A stretch of DNA of 64,000 bases from JAHEKD01 sp965204695 (GTDB lineage: Bacteria; Pseudomonadota; Gammaproteobacteria; Arenicellales; JAHEKD01), in the NCBI GenBank assembly GCA_965204695.1, contig OZ242007.1:3410001-3474000 (forward strand), written 5' to 3'. Of this stretch, positions 28,082-37,150 are shown piece after piece (the stretch's first letter is position 1; the number at the start of each line of letters is the position of its first letter). The notes beneath the pieces are model-generated. The model made no database searches and was not told the origin of the DNA. It worked only from the letters and a program-made list of their open reading frames with translations. A program made the position numbers and the translations under genes.

Positions 28082-30479
28082 AAATATATGGCCACCAATC
28101 TGCATTTGGGTAAAGTCCACTATCAGAAATAAATCTTCTAATAGTAGAGAAGAATGAAGCTTTAAATGATTTTCCAGAGTTTAAGTTAGCACTGAATATT
28201 CTGGCAAAATCATCTTCCAGTTGTTGATCTAAGTCTGGCTTGATTGTCACAATAATCTTTTTGATACCTGACCTTAATATCTCCTGGTAAATACCAACGC
28301 TATTTTTTCCAATTATGGGTGCATCATAGTATCTGGTGTTTGTCTGACCAAATCCACAACCGTTAAACACTAATGCTTTGTAACCAGAAGTTAGTTTTAA
28401 TATTTCATTAATTCCGAGTAATTTTTTATCTAGTCTAATTTTGAAATTAAAGATATTCTCTAGTGGTTGACCGTGAGCTGTGATTGACAATATATCATCA
28501 CCATATGATTTTAGTTGACCATTTTTGTTAAGATTTGGTTTGCCCTTCAAAAAATATAGGTGAGTATTGTCATTGCTGCTCGTTTCGACTATCAAGTCTC
28601 TATTCTGTACTAAGAATGCTTTTTTTGTTCTCAAAATCAACCAAGGAAACTCATAAAATTGACCATGTGGAGATATATGAATTTCGTATTGATTATTTAA
28701 TATTTGGTCTAACTCAAAATAACTAATTAACTCAGATTGAGCACTGACAGCTCTATTTTCGATAAGAGAGGCTTTTAGCAATTCGATTTTATTAAGCATC
28801 TCAGAACGCGATTCAAACTTTTTGCAAACACCCGTGTAGAAATTGTCATGACGAAGAATTGAAATAAAAGACTTTGAAGCTATATAAATGTTTATCTTAT
28901 AAGTCTCACTTAAATCAATTAAATTTGTTGTGGTAGTAGTATCTCTTGGATGAATATACTTTTTGTACTTATCGATCAGCTGATACAATTTTTTAAAGTT
29001 CTTGCATCCCTTATTTGAAATATAGTTGTCTATATATTTTGAAAGAGCAGACTCTAAGCTTTTTGATGAAAAAACCGCATCGATTAAACTCACGTTTTTC
29101 GTAAGCTCTGAATCAAATCCTTTGGATAATATAGTGTGAATTAGATTTTGCTTTTTATTAAGTGTAATAGAACTAAATTGAATATCAGTATATTTGTAAC
29201 GCCAATCATTAGCATGTATGGTTTCGTCTAACATCTTTAATAGTTTCGCAATATCAGCCCTAGTTTTTTTATTTATACCTCTGTAGTTGATACTCTCAAA
29301 GCAAATTGAAATATCAAATACTGCGTCTAAGACGAAGTCTTTAGGAGACATTGTATCAAAGCTATTTTTTGCAATAGATAAGGCTTTAGTACAGTTTTCT
29401 ATAGAAGAATTTGAGGTTGTTAACTTTATTTTATTCGATGTTTCCAAAGTATTTGTTGCAAGTAAAAAATAATAAAAGTATTGATGCTCGCGTACAGGAA
29501 TCTTATTAGTTTCCAGATAAGGTTGTATAGACAGAGCACTAGAGTCACTGGCAATTTTTAATCTATTTGAGATGGTGTTTGTTGCGTTGTCCAATGCTTG
29601 GCTTAACTTTTTATCCTTTAAAGATTGCGCAAGCTGTTTGCATTCATTAAATAACTCAAAACTCAAATCAAAATCGTTGAGCGCCGTAGAACCAAAGGTT
29701 CCAATGCAATATAAGATTGCAAGATCGAAGTTAAAAAACCCGGTTTTTCTGATGAATTTTTCAGCAATGCTCACCGTATTGCGATTTCTGAATTCAAGCC
29801 ACTCGTCTCGAATTTCAATTACTTCGGTATAATTTCTATTTTGTAACGCATTTGCAGCTGTGAATAAATCCTGCCACGCCTTAAGGATTAAATTTTGTGG
29901 TGATTGAATTAGAGATAATCTTAAATGCTTGTTGGTTGATTTTATTACTGCATCTACATTCTCTTTAGTTAAATTCATATCATTTAGAAAAACAAATGCA
30001 GGGATGCTTAATGAATTAGCAATATACTTGATGTTGGTATTAGTCGATGATTTATCGAGCAGCATTTTATTGTAGGTAATTGCGGAATTGTTATTGCCCA
30101 GATAAATGTAAGCATTCATGATGCCAAAGGCAGTTATAACCATACTATGTAATGGCGTGGAAAGTGTTTTATCTACTAGATCATTTAGATTAGAACTAGT
30201 GATTAGTTTTGCTATTTCTTTGGTGAGTTCTGGCTCTTTAACTGTAACAGGCACTAAATATTTATACATGCACGCATGCAAATAATTTGATAAATGAGAA
30301 TCGACAGGGGCAGATTTTATTTGATTTAGAACTTCCTTACAGAAAGGAACAACATCTTGTTGTTCAATATTAGAAGAAAAAAAGCCAGCATATGAATTTT
30401 GGAGTGTATTGAAGTAAATCAAAGCCAGAAATAACAAAAGTTTATAGCGAGGCAAGCATAGGTATGATTCAGTGAACAT
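28071..30479 (-). CDS. Exported CHAT-domain (caspase-like) protein with helical-repeat region (802 aa)
   Basis: The N-terminus carries a signal peptide (YKLLLFLALIYFNTLQNSYA). Residues about 40-480 are alpha-helical repeats of TPR type. The C-terminal CHAT domain has IHISPHGQFYEFPWLIL, the catalytic His in ILSITAHGQP (near residue 668) and the catalytic Cys in LVFNGCGFGQ (near residue 708), the two diagnostic residues of the caspase-like clan. Most CHAT peptidases studied are cytoplasmic; export to the periplasm is unusual. It is translationally coupled to a lipoprotein. The substrate is unknown. Confidence 0.83.
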   Translation of the reverse strand: MFTESYLCLPRYKLLLFLALIYFNTLQNSYAGFFSSNIEQQDVVPFCKEVLNQIKSAPVDSHLSNYLHACMYKYLVPVTVKEPELTKEIAKLITSSNLNDLVDKTLSTPLHSMVITAFGIMNAYIYLGNNNSAITYNKMLLDKSSTNTNIKYIANSLSIPAFVFLNDMNLTKENVDAVIKSTNKHLRLSLIQSPQNLILKAWQDLFTAANALQNRNYTEVIEIRDEWLEFRNRNTVSIAEKFIRKTGFFNFDLAILYCIGTFGSTALNDFDLSFELFNECKQLAQSLKDKKLSQALDNATNTISNRLKIASDSSALSIQPYLETNKIPVREHQYFYYFLLATNTLETSNKIKLTTSNSSIENCTKALSIAKNSFDTMSPKDFVLDAVFDISICFESINYRGINKKTRADIAKLLKMLDETIHANDWRYKYTDIQFSSITLNKKQNLIHTILSKGFDSELTKNVSLIDAVFSSKSLESALSKYIDNYISNKGCKNFKKLYQLIDKYKKYIHPRDTTTTTNLIDLSETYKINIYIASKSFISILRHDNFYTGVCKKFESRSEMLNKIELLKASLIENRAVSAQSELISYFELDQILNNQYEIHISPHGQFYEFPWLILRTKKAFLVQNRDLIVETSSNDNTHLYFLKGKPNLNKNGQLKSYGDDILSITAHGQPLENIFNFKIRLDKKLLGINEILKLTSGYKALVFNGCGFGQTNTRYYDAPIIGKNSVGIYQEILRSGIKKIIVTIKPDLDQQLEDDFARIFSANLNSGKSFKASFFSTIRRFISDSGLYPNADWWPYIYVR

Positions 30480-31048
30480 AAATTTGTTATTAGTCTTTTT
30501 ATATATTATTTGTAATTCTAGAAAATTATTTGGTCAATAATAAACACATACTAATTAATAACGATAGAAACAAGTCCATCATATTTTAGTATTTACTTAG
30601 GTGTTGAAAAAGTATATCAAATTTATAGAAAATAAAATTTATTATTTTAATTTTTTGATTTGATCAAATATGTCTAAAGTTATATTTTAAAAATTGCAGT
30701 TATAAAATAAAATCTGTTTATATGCTTTGTAGATTTGTCTATGTTAGTTAGGCGATTTAGAAAACTCAAACTAGTCTAAGAAATTTGAGTAAAAAAGTGA
30801 TGGCCCATGGTAGTAATAAAAATTATCTATCTGTTTAGAGATGGTTATAAATGACAAAACTTTGGTTTTCTGACTTGGTACTTATAGATTGTAAAAGACT
30901 TAATATACGACATAGAATTATAAAACTTCATGAGATCATGAATGAAAAAACGTTTAACAATAAAAAGATTTTCGAATAATTTTGATTATATGCAGTTGTT
31001 TGATCCTAAGTCTATTATGCGAGAATAATTACGTTAGATAATCTGTTG
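30480..31048. other. Long AT-rich intergenic region
   Basis: About 570 bp with no supported gene. It contains the divergent promoter area for the CHAT operon (minus) and the oxidase fragment (plus). A 43-codon frame at about 30851-30979 has no ribosome binding site and is not called. Base composition is strikingly AT-rich compared with both neighbours. Confidence 0.5.
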
Positions 31049-31623
31049 ATGAAGAATATTTTAAAACCATATGAAACGTGCTTCATGACAAGATTATCAG
31101 GTTTTAGTTATGCGGGTGTATTAGTCGTCAGTTTCATGGTGAGCATAAGCAATGCCCAACATGTTTCACAAGAAAAAATTTTGACAGAATTTAGGGATCC
31201 GCCAATTTGCTCATCTTTTGAACCAATTCCGACAAGCAATACTTTTGGTTGTGAGGTGACATCTAATGGCACCGATGATAGAGGTGATGAGAGAAAAGTA
31301 GTAAAGATCAATCTTACGGCTCAGACTAAAGAAATTAACATCGGTGGGGAGTTAATAAAGACAGAGAATTACGGAACCTACTTGCCGCCTGTCGTTGAGG
31401 CGAGGGCAGGAGATACAGTCGCCGTCACTCTGACCAACTCACTTGATGAACCACTCATCCAGTCTGGACACCATTCACATCATTGCGAGATTGATGAAGA
31501 CCAAGCTGCCCCTATCAACTCAAACCCAACTAATCTGCACTACTTCCACGGTGGTATTGTCACTCCCAACAACGGTAATTCGCCTAACTCAGCTCGATGG
31601 GGTACTGGTGATAATATCTATAG
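31049..31623 (+). pseudogene. Multicopper oxidase, N-terminal fragment ending at IS copy 3
   Basis: A signal peptide (SYAGVLVVSFMVSISNAQ) is followed by the first cupredoxin domain: VVEARAGDTVAVTLTNSLDEP and the copper-ligand motif NLHYFHGGIVTPNNGNSP, then TGDNIYS. The protein stops at the IS boundary after about 190 residues of an expected 500 or more. The remaining copper-binding motifs are not found beyond the IS; the sequence there is a different gene. The gene is therefore dead, truncated by an IS-linked deletion or recombination. Confidence 0.75.
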
Positions 31624-31712
31624 TGTATCCCGTCAGAGGATATGAGACAAAGTTGATGTTCTGAACAAGAGAGACTTCTGTTAATTTAATAGTAATTTAT
31701 AGGAGTCTTAAG

Positions 31713-32075
31713 ATGAGTAAATATAACTCAGAGAAATTAGTTAAAGCAATTAAACGCAACACCCGTCATAAATATTCAGCCGATGAAAAGATTCGGATTG
31801 TATTAGACGGTCTTCGAGGTGAGGATAGTATTGCCGAGTTATGCCGCCGGGAAGGGATCAATCAGAATACGTATTACCGTTGGAGCAAAGACTTTCTTGA
31901 AGCCGGGAAACAACGTTTGGCCGGTGATATTAAGCGTGAAGCCAATTCAGAGGAAGTGACTGAACTTCGCAAAGAAAACAATCAGCTAAAACATGCACTG
32001 GCCGATGTTGTTTTGAAGAATACGGTGCTTAAAAAAAGTGTGCTTGGCTTGGACTCGACGTGGGACGACGAATGA
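31713..32075 (+). CDS. IS3-family OrfA, IS copy 3
   Basis: Translated sequence is identical to OrfA of copies 1 and 2. The slippery A7G run is at 32031-32038. Reading -1 from it gives KKKCAWLGLDVGRRMS, which is open into orfB, as expected for a programmed frameshift. Confidence 0.95.
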   Translation: MSKYNSEKLVKAIKRNTRHKYSADEKIRIVLDGLRGEDSIAELCRREGINQNTYYRWSKDFLEAGKQRLAGDIKREANSEEVTELRKENNQLKHALADVVLKNTVLKKSVLGLDSTWDDE

Positions 32076-33052
32076 GTTTGTCGGCGGCTGAAAAAGTGGA
32101 AATTATCCATATAGTTGAAGCCAGTGAACTTCCCGTGAGTAGGACATTAGCGGAACTGGGTATTGCTCGCAGCAGTTTTTACCGTTGGTATCAACTCTAT
32201 CAAATGGGTGGCCCTGATGCATTGGAAAGTCATTGTAAATCTCCCCAACGGTTCTGGAACAAACTCCCCGAATCAGTCAAAGAGCAATGTCTCGAGATTG
32301 CACTTCAGTACCCGGAGAAATCACCTCGTGAACTGGCCTGGCAAATTACCGATGAACACAGGTACTTTATCTCTGAGTCCAGTGTTTACCGTATTTTGAA
32401 GGCCCATGACCTGATTACCTCACCGGCCTATATTCTGCTATCGGCCAGTGATACCTTCCATACGCCAACCAAGCGAATCAATGAATTATGGCAGACTGAT
32501 TTTACCTATTTCAAAATCATCGGCTGGGGTTGGTATTATCTGTCTACCGTACTGGATGATTATTCACGGTTTATTCTGAGCTGGATGCTCACTAGTACCA
32601 TGGGCGCGGGTGATGTCAAAGACACCCTGGATCAAGCGATTGCTGTAACGGGTGTGACAAATGTGCCTGTTAAACACCGACCACGGCTACTCAGTGATAA
32701 TGGCCCGGCGTATCTATCCGGTGAGCTGAAAGATTACCTGGCTTATCATCAGATGACGCATACTCGTGGAACACCGTACCATCCGATGACTCAGGGTAAA
32801 ATTGAACGCTATCATCGGTCAATGAAAAACGTCGTCAAACTTGAGCATTATTATCTGCCTGGCGAACTCGAACAAGCCATTGAACAGTTTGTTCATCATT
32901 ACAACCACGAACGCTATCATGAGTCGTTAGACAATGTGACACCGGCGGATATGTATTATGGTCGATATCAGCAAATCATCGATGAGCGAGCCGTTATTAA
33001 ACAACAAACGTTAAACCAAAGGAGGTGCGAAAACCTAAAACTGTGTGCCTGA
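32060..33052 (+). CDS. IS3-family transposase OrfB, IS copy 3
   Basis: 330 residues with the DDE integrase core (WQTDFTY, LSDNGPAYL, TQGKIERYH). Translated sequence is identical to the other copies, so the element has moved recently. Confidence 0.95.
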   Translation: MGRRMSLSAAEKVEIIHIVEASELPVSRTLAELGIARSSFYRWYQLYQMGGPDALESHCKSPQRFWNKLPESVKEQCLEIALQYPEKSPRELAWQITDEHRYFISESSVYRILKAHDLITSPAYILLSASDTFHTPTKRINELWQTDFTYFKIIGWGWYYLSTVLDDYSRFILSWMLTSTMGAGDVKDTLDQAIAVTGVTNVPVKHRPRLLSDNGPAYLSGELKDYLAYHQMTHTRGTPYHPMTQGKIERYHRSMKNVVKLEHYYLPGELEQAIEQFVHHYNHERYHESLDNVTPADMYYGRYQQIIDERAVIKQQTLNQRRCENLKLCA

Positions 33053-33129
33053 TCTCAGGCAAGTGATATGATCGGATAGTCTCTCTTAATTTTAAGAACT
33101 AACTGTCCCAAATCATCTGACGACATACA

Positions 33130-33837
33130 GTTGGTTCGTCCGGTGTAGAGGTCGACTCAGTGTCCGATGAGAGCAGAACTACGATTGTCTTGGCAAAGGA
33201 TATCACACTCACTGGAATGTCAAGCATGGTCTCCCTCCAATCGGCGGCCGAAAGCATAGACATACCAAGTGCACTTTCAGACACAACTAGCTCACCGTCG
33301 CTCCGAGCGGTCCTCATCCTGACGAAGATTGACGTTGAAAAGCAGCCAGGTGCGTCGATCGTTTTTGATCTGGTCTCAAACACCAATGGTGAACGGCGGC
33401 AGATCGGCAGCCTGAATTTCTTTGCCCTTGATGAGGCAGGGCATGACCACGATGAGGCTGACAAGACACCAGATGGTCTCACGTTCGACGTCACGAACAC
33501 TCTCGCAGAGCTCGGCGTAGATGGGTTGGAGGCTGTGAGCCTCGATATTCGCGCACTCAATCTTGTCCCTCCCGAGGAGATAGTCCGGGCTGCAGCAGAG
33601 CAGTTAGGTGCTGAGTCGCAGGCAGAGACCCCAGACGCAACCAGCACGTTGGAAACGTTGCGCAACATGTCACTTGGCGATTTTGCAGAGACCATTGAAG
33701 AGATAAATAGGGAATCCAGTGCAGCGTTGCAGGGCTCGGAAGCCCTGACCACTGAAAAAGACACTGAGACTGCGCAAGAGCGCGTGGAAAATGCGAACAT
33801 CACGATCGGTGAAATTGTTCTCTCTTTCGGCTCTTAG
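33130..33837 (+). pseudogene. Tyrosinase-like C-terminal fragment after IS copy 3
   Basis: The frame is open from the IS edge (VGSSGVEVD) for about 235 residues. The pattern ILTKIDVEKQPGASIVFDL, RQIGSLNFFALDEAGHDHDE, LTFDVTNTLAELGVDG and LDIRALNLVP resembles the beta-sandwich tail of bacterial tyrosinases ('GTLSFFG...HDH...TFDVT'). No copper-binding core is present, so only the tail survives. Codon use is more GC-rich than neighbouring genes, suggesting a different origin. Identity is from pattern memory only. Confidence 0.5.
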
Positions 33838-34207
33838 AAAGGCTTGAAACGATAGTATTAGAACTTAGGACTGGTCGATTCTCTAAATCGGGCTAATTCT
33901 GCTTTAGCCTAGAACGCAAAGTGTCTCGTAAAACAAATTTAGATAACAGACCAAAGGATTTTATTGATGACCACTTTCTGTACTAATACCTCAAGAGGGC
34001 AATTAGACGGCAGCGGGCATGAATATCGGGGCAGATCAATCTAGAATAGTTAGTTGATAACAAGTTTATTTCTAATAATTACGGGAGTTTCCCTCGATCT
34101 TAGATGCGCATTATAGTTATGTTAAAAAAACTATTGAGACTTTTTTCCGGAGAATTCAATTTCTTAACACTTAAGTTATTAATTAAATCAAATGAGGAGA
34201 TTGATAT
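33838..34207. other. Intergenic region before the endonuclease I gene
   Basis: About 370 bp without a supported gene, hairpin or repeat. The last 20 bases contain the ribosome binding site GAGGAG for the next gene. Confidence 0.5.
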
Positions 34208-35023
34208 ATGAATAAAAAAATTACTAAAATTTTCCAATATATCTTGCTGCTAATGTGTTTATTTGCAAATGCTGTAGTTTTGGGAGATGAAGGAACTGAT
34301 GATACGGATTTTGATTATCTTCCTCCAGATGATATTGGCATTTTTAGTCGTTTCACAGAATTTATTGGCGGTATGTTTGCTACACCAAGTCATTCTGGAT
34401 CTTACACAACAGCAAAAAGGCGTTTGTATAGGAAAATTGGCGATAAAAATACATTTTATTGTGGTTGTCCAACAAACTTATCAGAACGTACTTTTGATGA
34501 GGTTGCTTGTGGATATGAGCCAAGGATTAACAATAATCGAGCACATAGGCTTGAGGCTGAACATGTTCTACCAGCTTACTGGATTTCCGCGTTTCATTCA
34601 GATTCTACTTGTTGGGAGGCCGATCCGAGTTGTGGAGATGCAAGAGACTGCTGTCTCAAGAAAGATGAGAGATTTAAGAAGGCACATAATGATTTAGTGA
34701 ATCTGATACCTACAATTGGTGAACTAAATGCAGACAGAAATAACTATTTATATGATCTTGTGGATGGTGAAATTCGCGATTATGGTGATTGTGACTATGA
34801 AATCAATGCATCAGAAAGACATATGGAGCCACATCGGGATATTCGTGGAGATGTTTCGAGGATTTATTTTTATATGAGAGATACATATGATTTGGAATTT
34901 CCTGATGAAATTACTGAAAGATTAAAAGAGTGGGACGAGGTAGATCCAATTAGTAATTCCGAAAAAGAGAGGAATTTGCGAATTAAAAATACACAAGGAA
35001 CTGCAAATCAACTTTTAGAATAA
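34208..35023 (+). CDS. Secreted endonuclease I (EndA/NucM family) (271 aa)
   Basis: A signal peptide (ITKIFQYILLLMCLFANAVVLG) and a GAGGAGATTGATAT ribosome site are present. The EndA/NucM core is clear: RTFDEVACGYEPR, RAHRLEAEHVLPAYW (metal-binding His), KAHNDLVNLIPTIGELNADR and RGDVSRIYFYMRDTY. The fold uses a beta-beta-alpha-metal site and degrades DNA non-specifically in the periplasm or outside. Extra cysteines (CWEADPSCGDARDCC) suggest disulphides. A C-terminal tail of 40 residues is added. Position beside a subtilase pair may be chance. Confidence 0.88.
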   Translation: MNKKITKIFQYILLLMCLFANAVVLGDEGTDDTDFDYLPPDDIGIFSRFTEFIGGMFATPSHSGSYTTAKRRLYRKIGDKNTFYCGCPTNLSERTFDEVACGYEPRINNNRAHRLEAEHVLPAYWISAFHSDSTCWEADPSCGDARDCCLKKDERFKKAHNDLVNLIPTIGELNADRNNYLYDLVDGEIRDYGDCDYEINASERHMEPHRDIRGDVSRIYFYMRDTYDLEFPDEITERLKEWDEVDPISNSEKERNLRIKNTQGTANQLLE

Positions 35024-35258
35024 GTAATGATTAGTAATTTTACAGTGTGAGCCATTGACTAAAGTCATATGCAATTTGATTCAAGCAATAGCTACAATAT
35101 ATACACCAACTATTATTAATTGAGTGCAATCAAATAATGTGCATGGTAACACTTGGCAGTAGTTTTTATTAGTGAATTCTATACTGAATTTATATAAGGC
35201 TTTCTTGTGCATAATTAGCAATGTTACAATTTAGTTTAGTCATTTATAAATAGTGAAT

Positions 35259-35516
35259 ATGCCTAGATACATTATTCGAATAAACAAACTAGATAAAAAA
35301 AATGAAGACAAAAAAATCATAAATTTGGTAAAGGAATTAGGCGTGATAGTTGATGATGAATACGGACTGATTCCATTGGAAGCTGATCACAGCTCAGTTA
35401 TGCTGCGTGGTTTTGCATCATGTGGGCTTGCTGAGAAACTTAACCAGCAACCAGAATTTGATGTTTTTCCTGATCTTCAAATAAATACAAACTTAGATAA
35501 TGGAGATGAAAAATGA
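35259..35516 (+). CDS. Small protein overlapping the subtilase gene (85 aa), propeptide/inhibitor-like
   Basis: Start ATG 35259 (MPRYIIRINKLDKKNED); a GTG two codons earlier is also possible. The protein is small and alpha-beta: YIIRINKL, a central KIINLVKELGVIVDDEYG, then LNQQPEFDVFPDLQINT. This resembles the I9-type propeptide/inhibitor fold of subtilases (strand-helix-strand ending in V/D pattern). The stop overlaps the subtilase ATG by four bases, so the two are coupled. It may be a separate chaperone or inhibitor. No signal peptide. Confidence 0.6.
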   Translation: MPRYIIRINKLDKKNEDKKIINLVKELGVIVDDEYGLIPLEADHSSVMLRGFASCGLAEKLNQQPEFDVFPDLQINTNLDNGDEK

Positions 35517-36787
35517 GAAGACTTGTTGTAATGAAACCCAGAGAATGGTTATCCGAAGCTTCGGCTGCTAGGTCAATGTCACTTACGCAAGCAGCACTGG
35601 ATAGCGAAATGAATACATCAGCGGCTCGAGTACCAGTTTCAACATATCCTGTCAGAATTCCTGTTATGAGTAATCAGACAAAAATCCTTTTAGAGGGGAA
35701 TGACTATAGATCTACCTCGGGATATAACTATTCCGTGTCATTAGATTTTGAAAATGAGGATGCTGAACAGGAATTTATAGAAAACAATCAAGATGTCATC
35801 GAAGATGTGTTTAGTGATCCACAGATCGGTGTATTCCCAATCACATGCCCAAACAATGGTGTAGGTGATCATAATGATGTGCTGAACAAATTAAACATTA
35901 GTAATCTGCATAGCGTTGGAGGGACTGGGACTGGCACAAAAATTGTCGTTGTTGATACTGGAATCGACGGTACACAGATAAACGTTGTAGGTGGATACTC
36001 ACCAAGACCTGGAGCCACACCAGGGAGTTCGCCTCCAGATCATGGAACTATGGTTGCATTTGATGCATTAATTGCCGCACCTAACGCGATGATTTTCGAC
36101 TACGCTTTATTACAGTCAGATGGTGCTACATGGGTTGCATTTTTATCCGATGCAATCCGAGCCTTTTCTGAAATCCTGGTTGATCATTTGCAAATTCCTG
36201 GTCCTCGAGTGATTGTGAATAGTTGGGGGCTTTATGATAGAAGTTTTGATGCACCAATAGGTAATCCACAGAATTACTCTCGTAACCCAAGGCATCCTTT
36301 CAATCAAATTGTAAGTGCTGTAGTTGGTTCAGGTATGGATGTTGTATTTGCAGCGGGAAATTGTGGCACTACGTGCCCGAGTAATAAATGTGGGGTTGGT
36401 GATACAGGTCCAGGAAACAGTATCCATGGTGCTAATTCACATCCGGAAGTTTTATCAGTTGCTGCTGTAACAATTAATGATGATTTGTTGGGGTATTCCT
36501 CGGAAGGGCCAGGTGGCTTGAATGCTCAAGCACCTGACATCTCTGGATTTAGTCATTTTGCAGGATCAGGTGTTGACCCATTTGACAGCGGAACCTCGGC
36601 AGCGTGCCCAGTAGTAGGCGGTGTAGTTGCAGCACTCAGGTCTATCAATCAAGGTAGAAATTTATCTCCAAGTGATATGAAAACTTTACTTATAGATAAT
36701 ACTAGATCAGTTCATGGTGTTGGCTGGTCACCTCAATACGGTTGGGGTATTGTAGATGCTGACTCAGCCTTAAATGCAATACCTTGA
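35513..36787 (+). CDS. Subtilisin-family serine protease, cytoplasmic (424 aa)
   Basis: The catalytic triad is readable: Asp in KIVVVDTGIDG (near 148), His in DHGTMVAFDA (near 176) and Ser in SGTSAACPVVGG (near 361); the oxyanion region is VFAAGNCG. The N-terminal 135 residues contain their own propeptide-like part (YNYSVSLDFENEDAEQEF). No signal peptide or membrane segment, so intracellular. The Cys-rich loop TTCPSNKCG is unusual. It is coupled to a small propeptide/inhibitor-like gene. The substrate is unknown; peptidase-plus-regulator pairs occur in conflict systems. Confidence 0.9.
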   Translation: MRRLVVMKPREWLSEASAARSMSLTQAALDSEMNTSAARVPVSTYPVRIPVMSNQTKILLEGNDYRSTSGYNYSVSLDFENEDAEQEFIENNQDVIEDVFSDPQIGVFPITCPNNGVGDHNDVLNKLNISNLHSVGGTGTGTKIVVVDTGIDGTQINVVGGYSPRPGATPGSSPPDHGTMVAFDALIAAPNAMIFDYALLQSDGATWVAFLSDAIRAFSEILVDHLQIPGPRVIVNSWGLYDRSFDAPIGNPQNYSRNPRHPFNQIVSAVVGSGMDVVFAAGNCGTTCPSNKCGVGDTGPGNSIHGANSHPEVLSVAAVTINDDLLGYSSEGPGGLNAQAPDISGFSHFAGSGVDPFDSGTSAACPVVGGVVAALRSINQGRNLSPSDMKTLLIDNTRSVHGVGWSPQYGWGIVDADSALNAIP

Positions 36788-37069
36788 TCTGTTATTAAAA
36801 GGTGTTTGATAGTAACATTTAACATTTTTAAGAAACTGTTGTAGAGTGACAGTCTCAGAATAAATTCAGGTTATATTTATTCAGTGTAAAGTTTTATCTA
36901 TTACTAATTACATAGTAGTGAAGCACCACGAGTTTTTTACATTACAAGATACCTACTGGGTTAAAATTGGGATTTATTCTATAGATTTAATAGAAGTAAA
37001 TACAGTAAACGCCCAAAATTAACGTTTGTAAACTACTGTTTTATAAAGAAAAATAAAACAAATCTATTC

Positions 37070-37114
37070 CTCATAATGATGGGGTCGCTAGTTCGAATCT
37101 AGCCATAGCCACCA
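37070..37114 (+). other. 3' fragment of tRNA-Met (CAU), likely attachment site
   Basis: CTCATAATGATGGGGTC, the T-arm GCTAGTTCGAATCTAGC, the acceptor CATAGCC and ACCA match the 3' half (anticodon loop to CCA) of elongator tRNA-Met. The 5' half is absent upstream, so this is not a working gene. It lies 36 bp from the 3' end of an integrase gene. This is the usual signature of an att site where an element uses tRNA-Met. Confidence 0.85.
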
Positions 37115-37150
37115 TAAAATCAGTAACTTACGTCTCATTTACCATCCTTG

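Larger units (their letters stand above)
31624..33129 (+). mobile_element. IS3-family insertion sequence, copy 3 (1506 bp)
   Basis: Same element as copies 1 and 2 but inverted: TGTATCCCGTCAGAGGAT at 31624 and the partner end CATCTGACGACATACA-like at 33129. Left flank TAG and right flank GTT do not match, so there is no target duplication. The flanking genes are unrelated fragments, so an adjacent deletion or recombination between two copies is likely. Confidence 0.94.

Noticed and set aside
33099..33803. 234-codon minus-strand frame opposite the tyrosinase-like fragment
   Set aside because: Ser/Val-rich antisense shadow starting in the IS end; the plus strand has the family pattern.
37070..37114. 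Functional tRNA gene
   Set aside because: The 5' half (acceptor and D arm) is missing.
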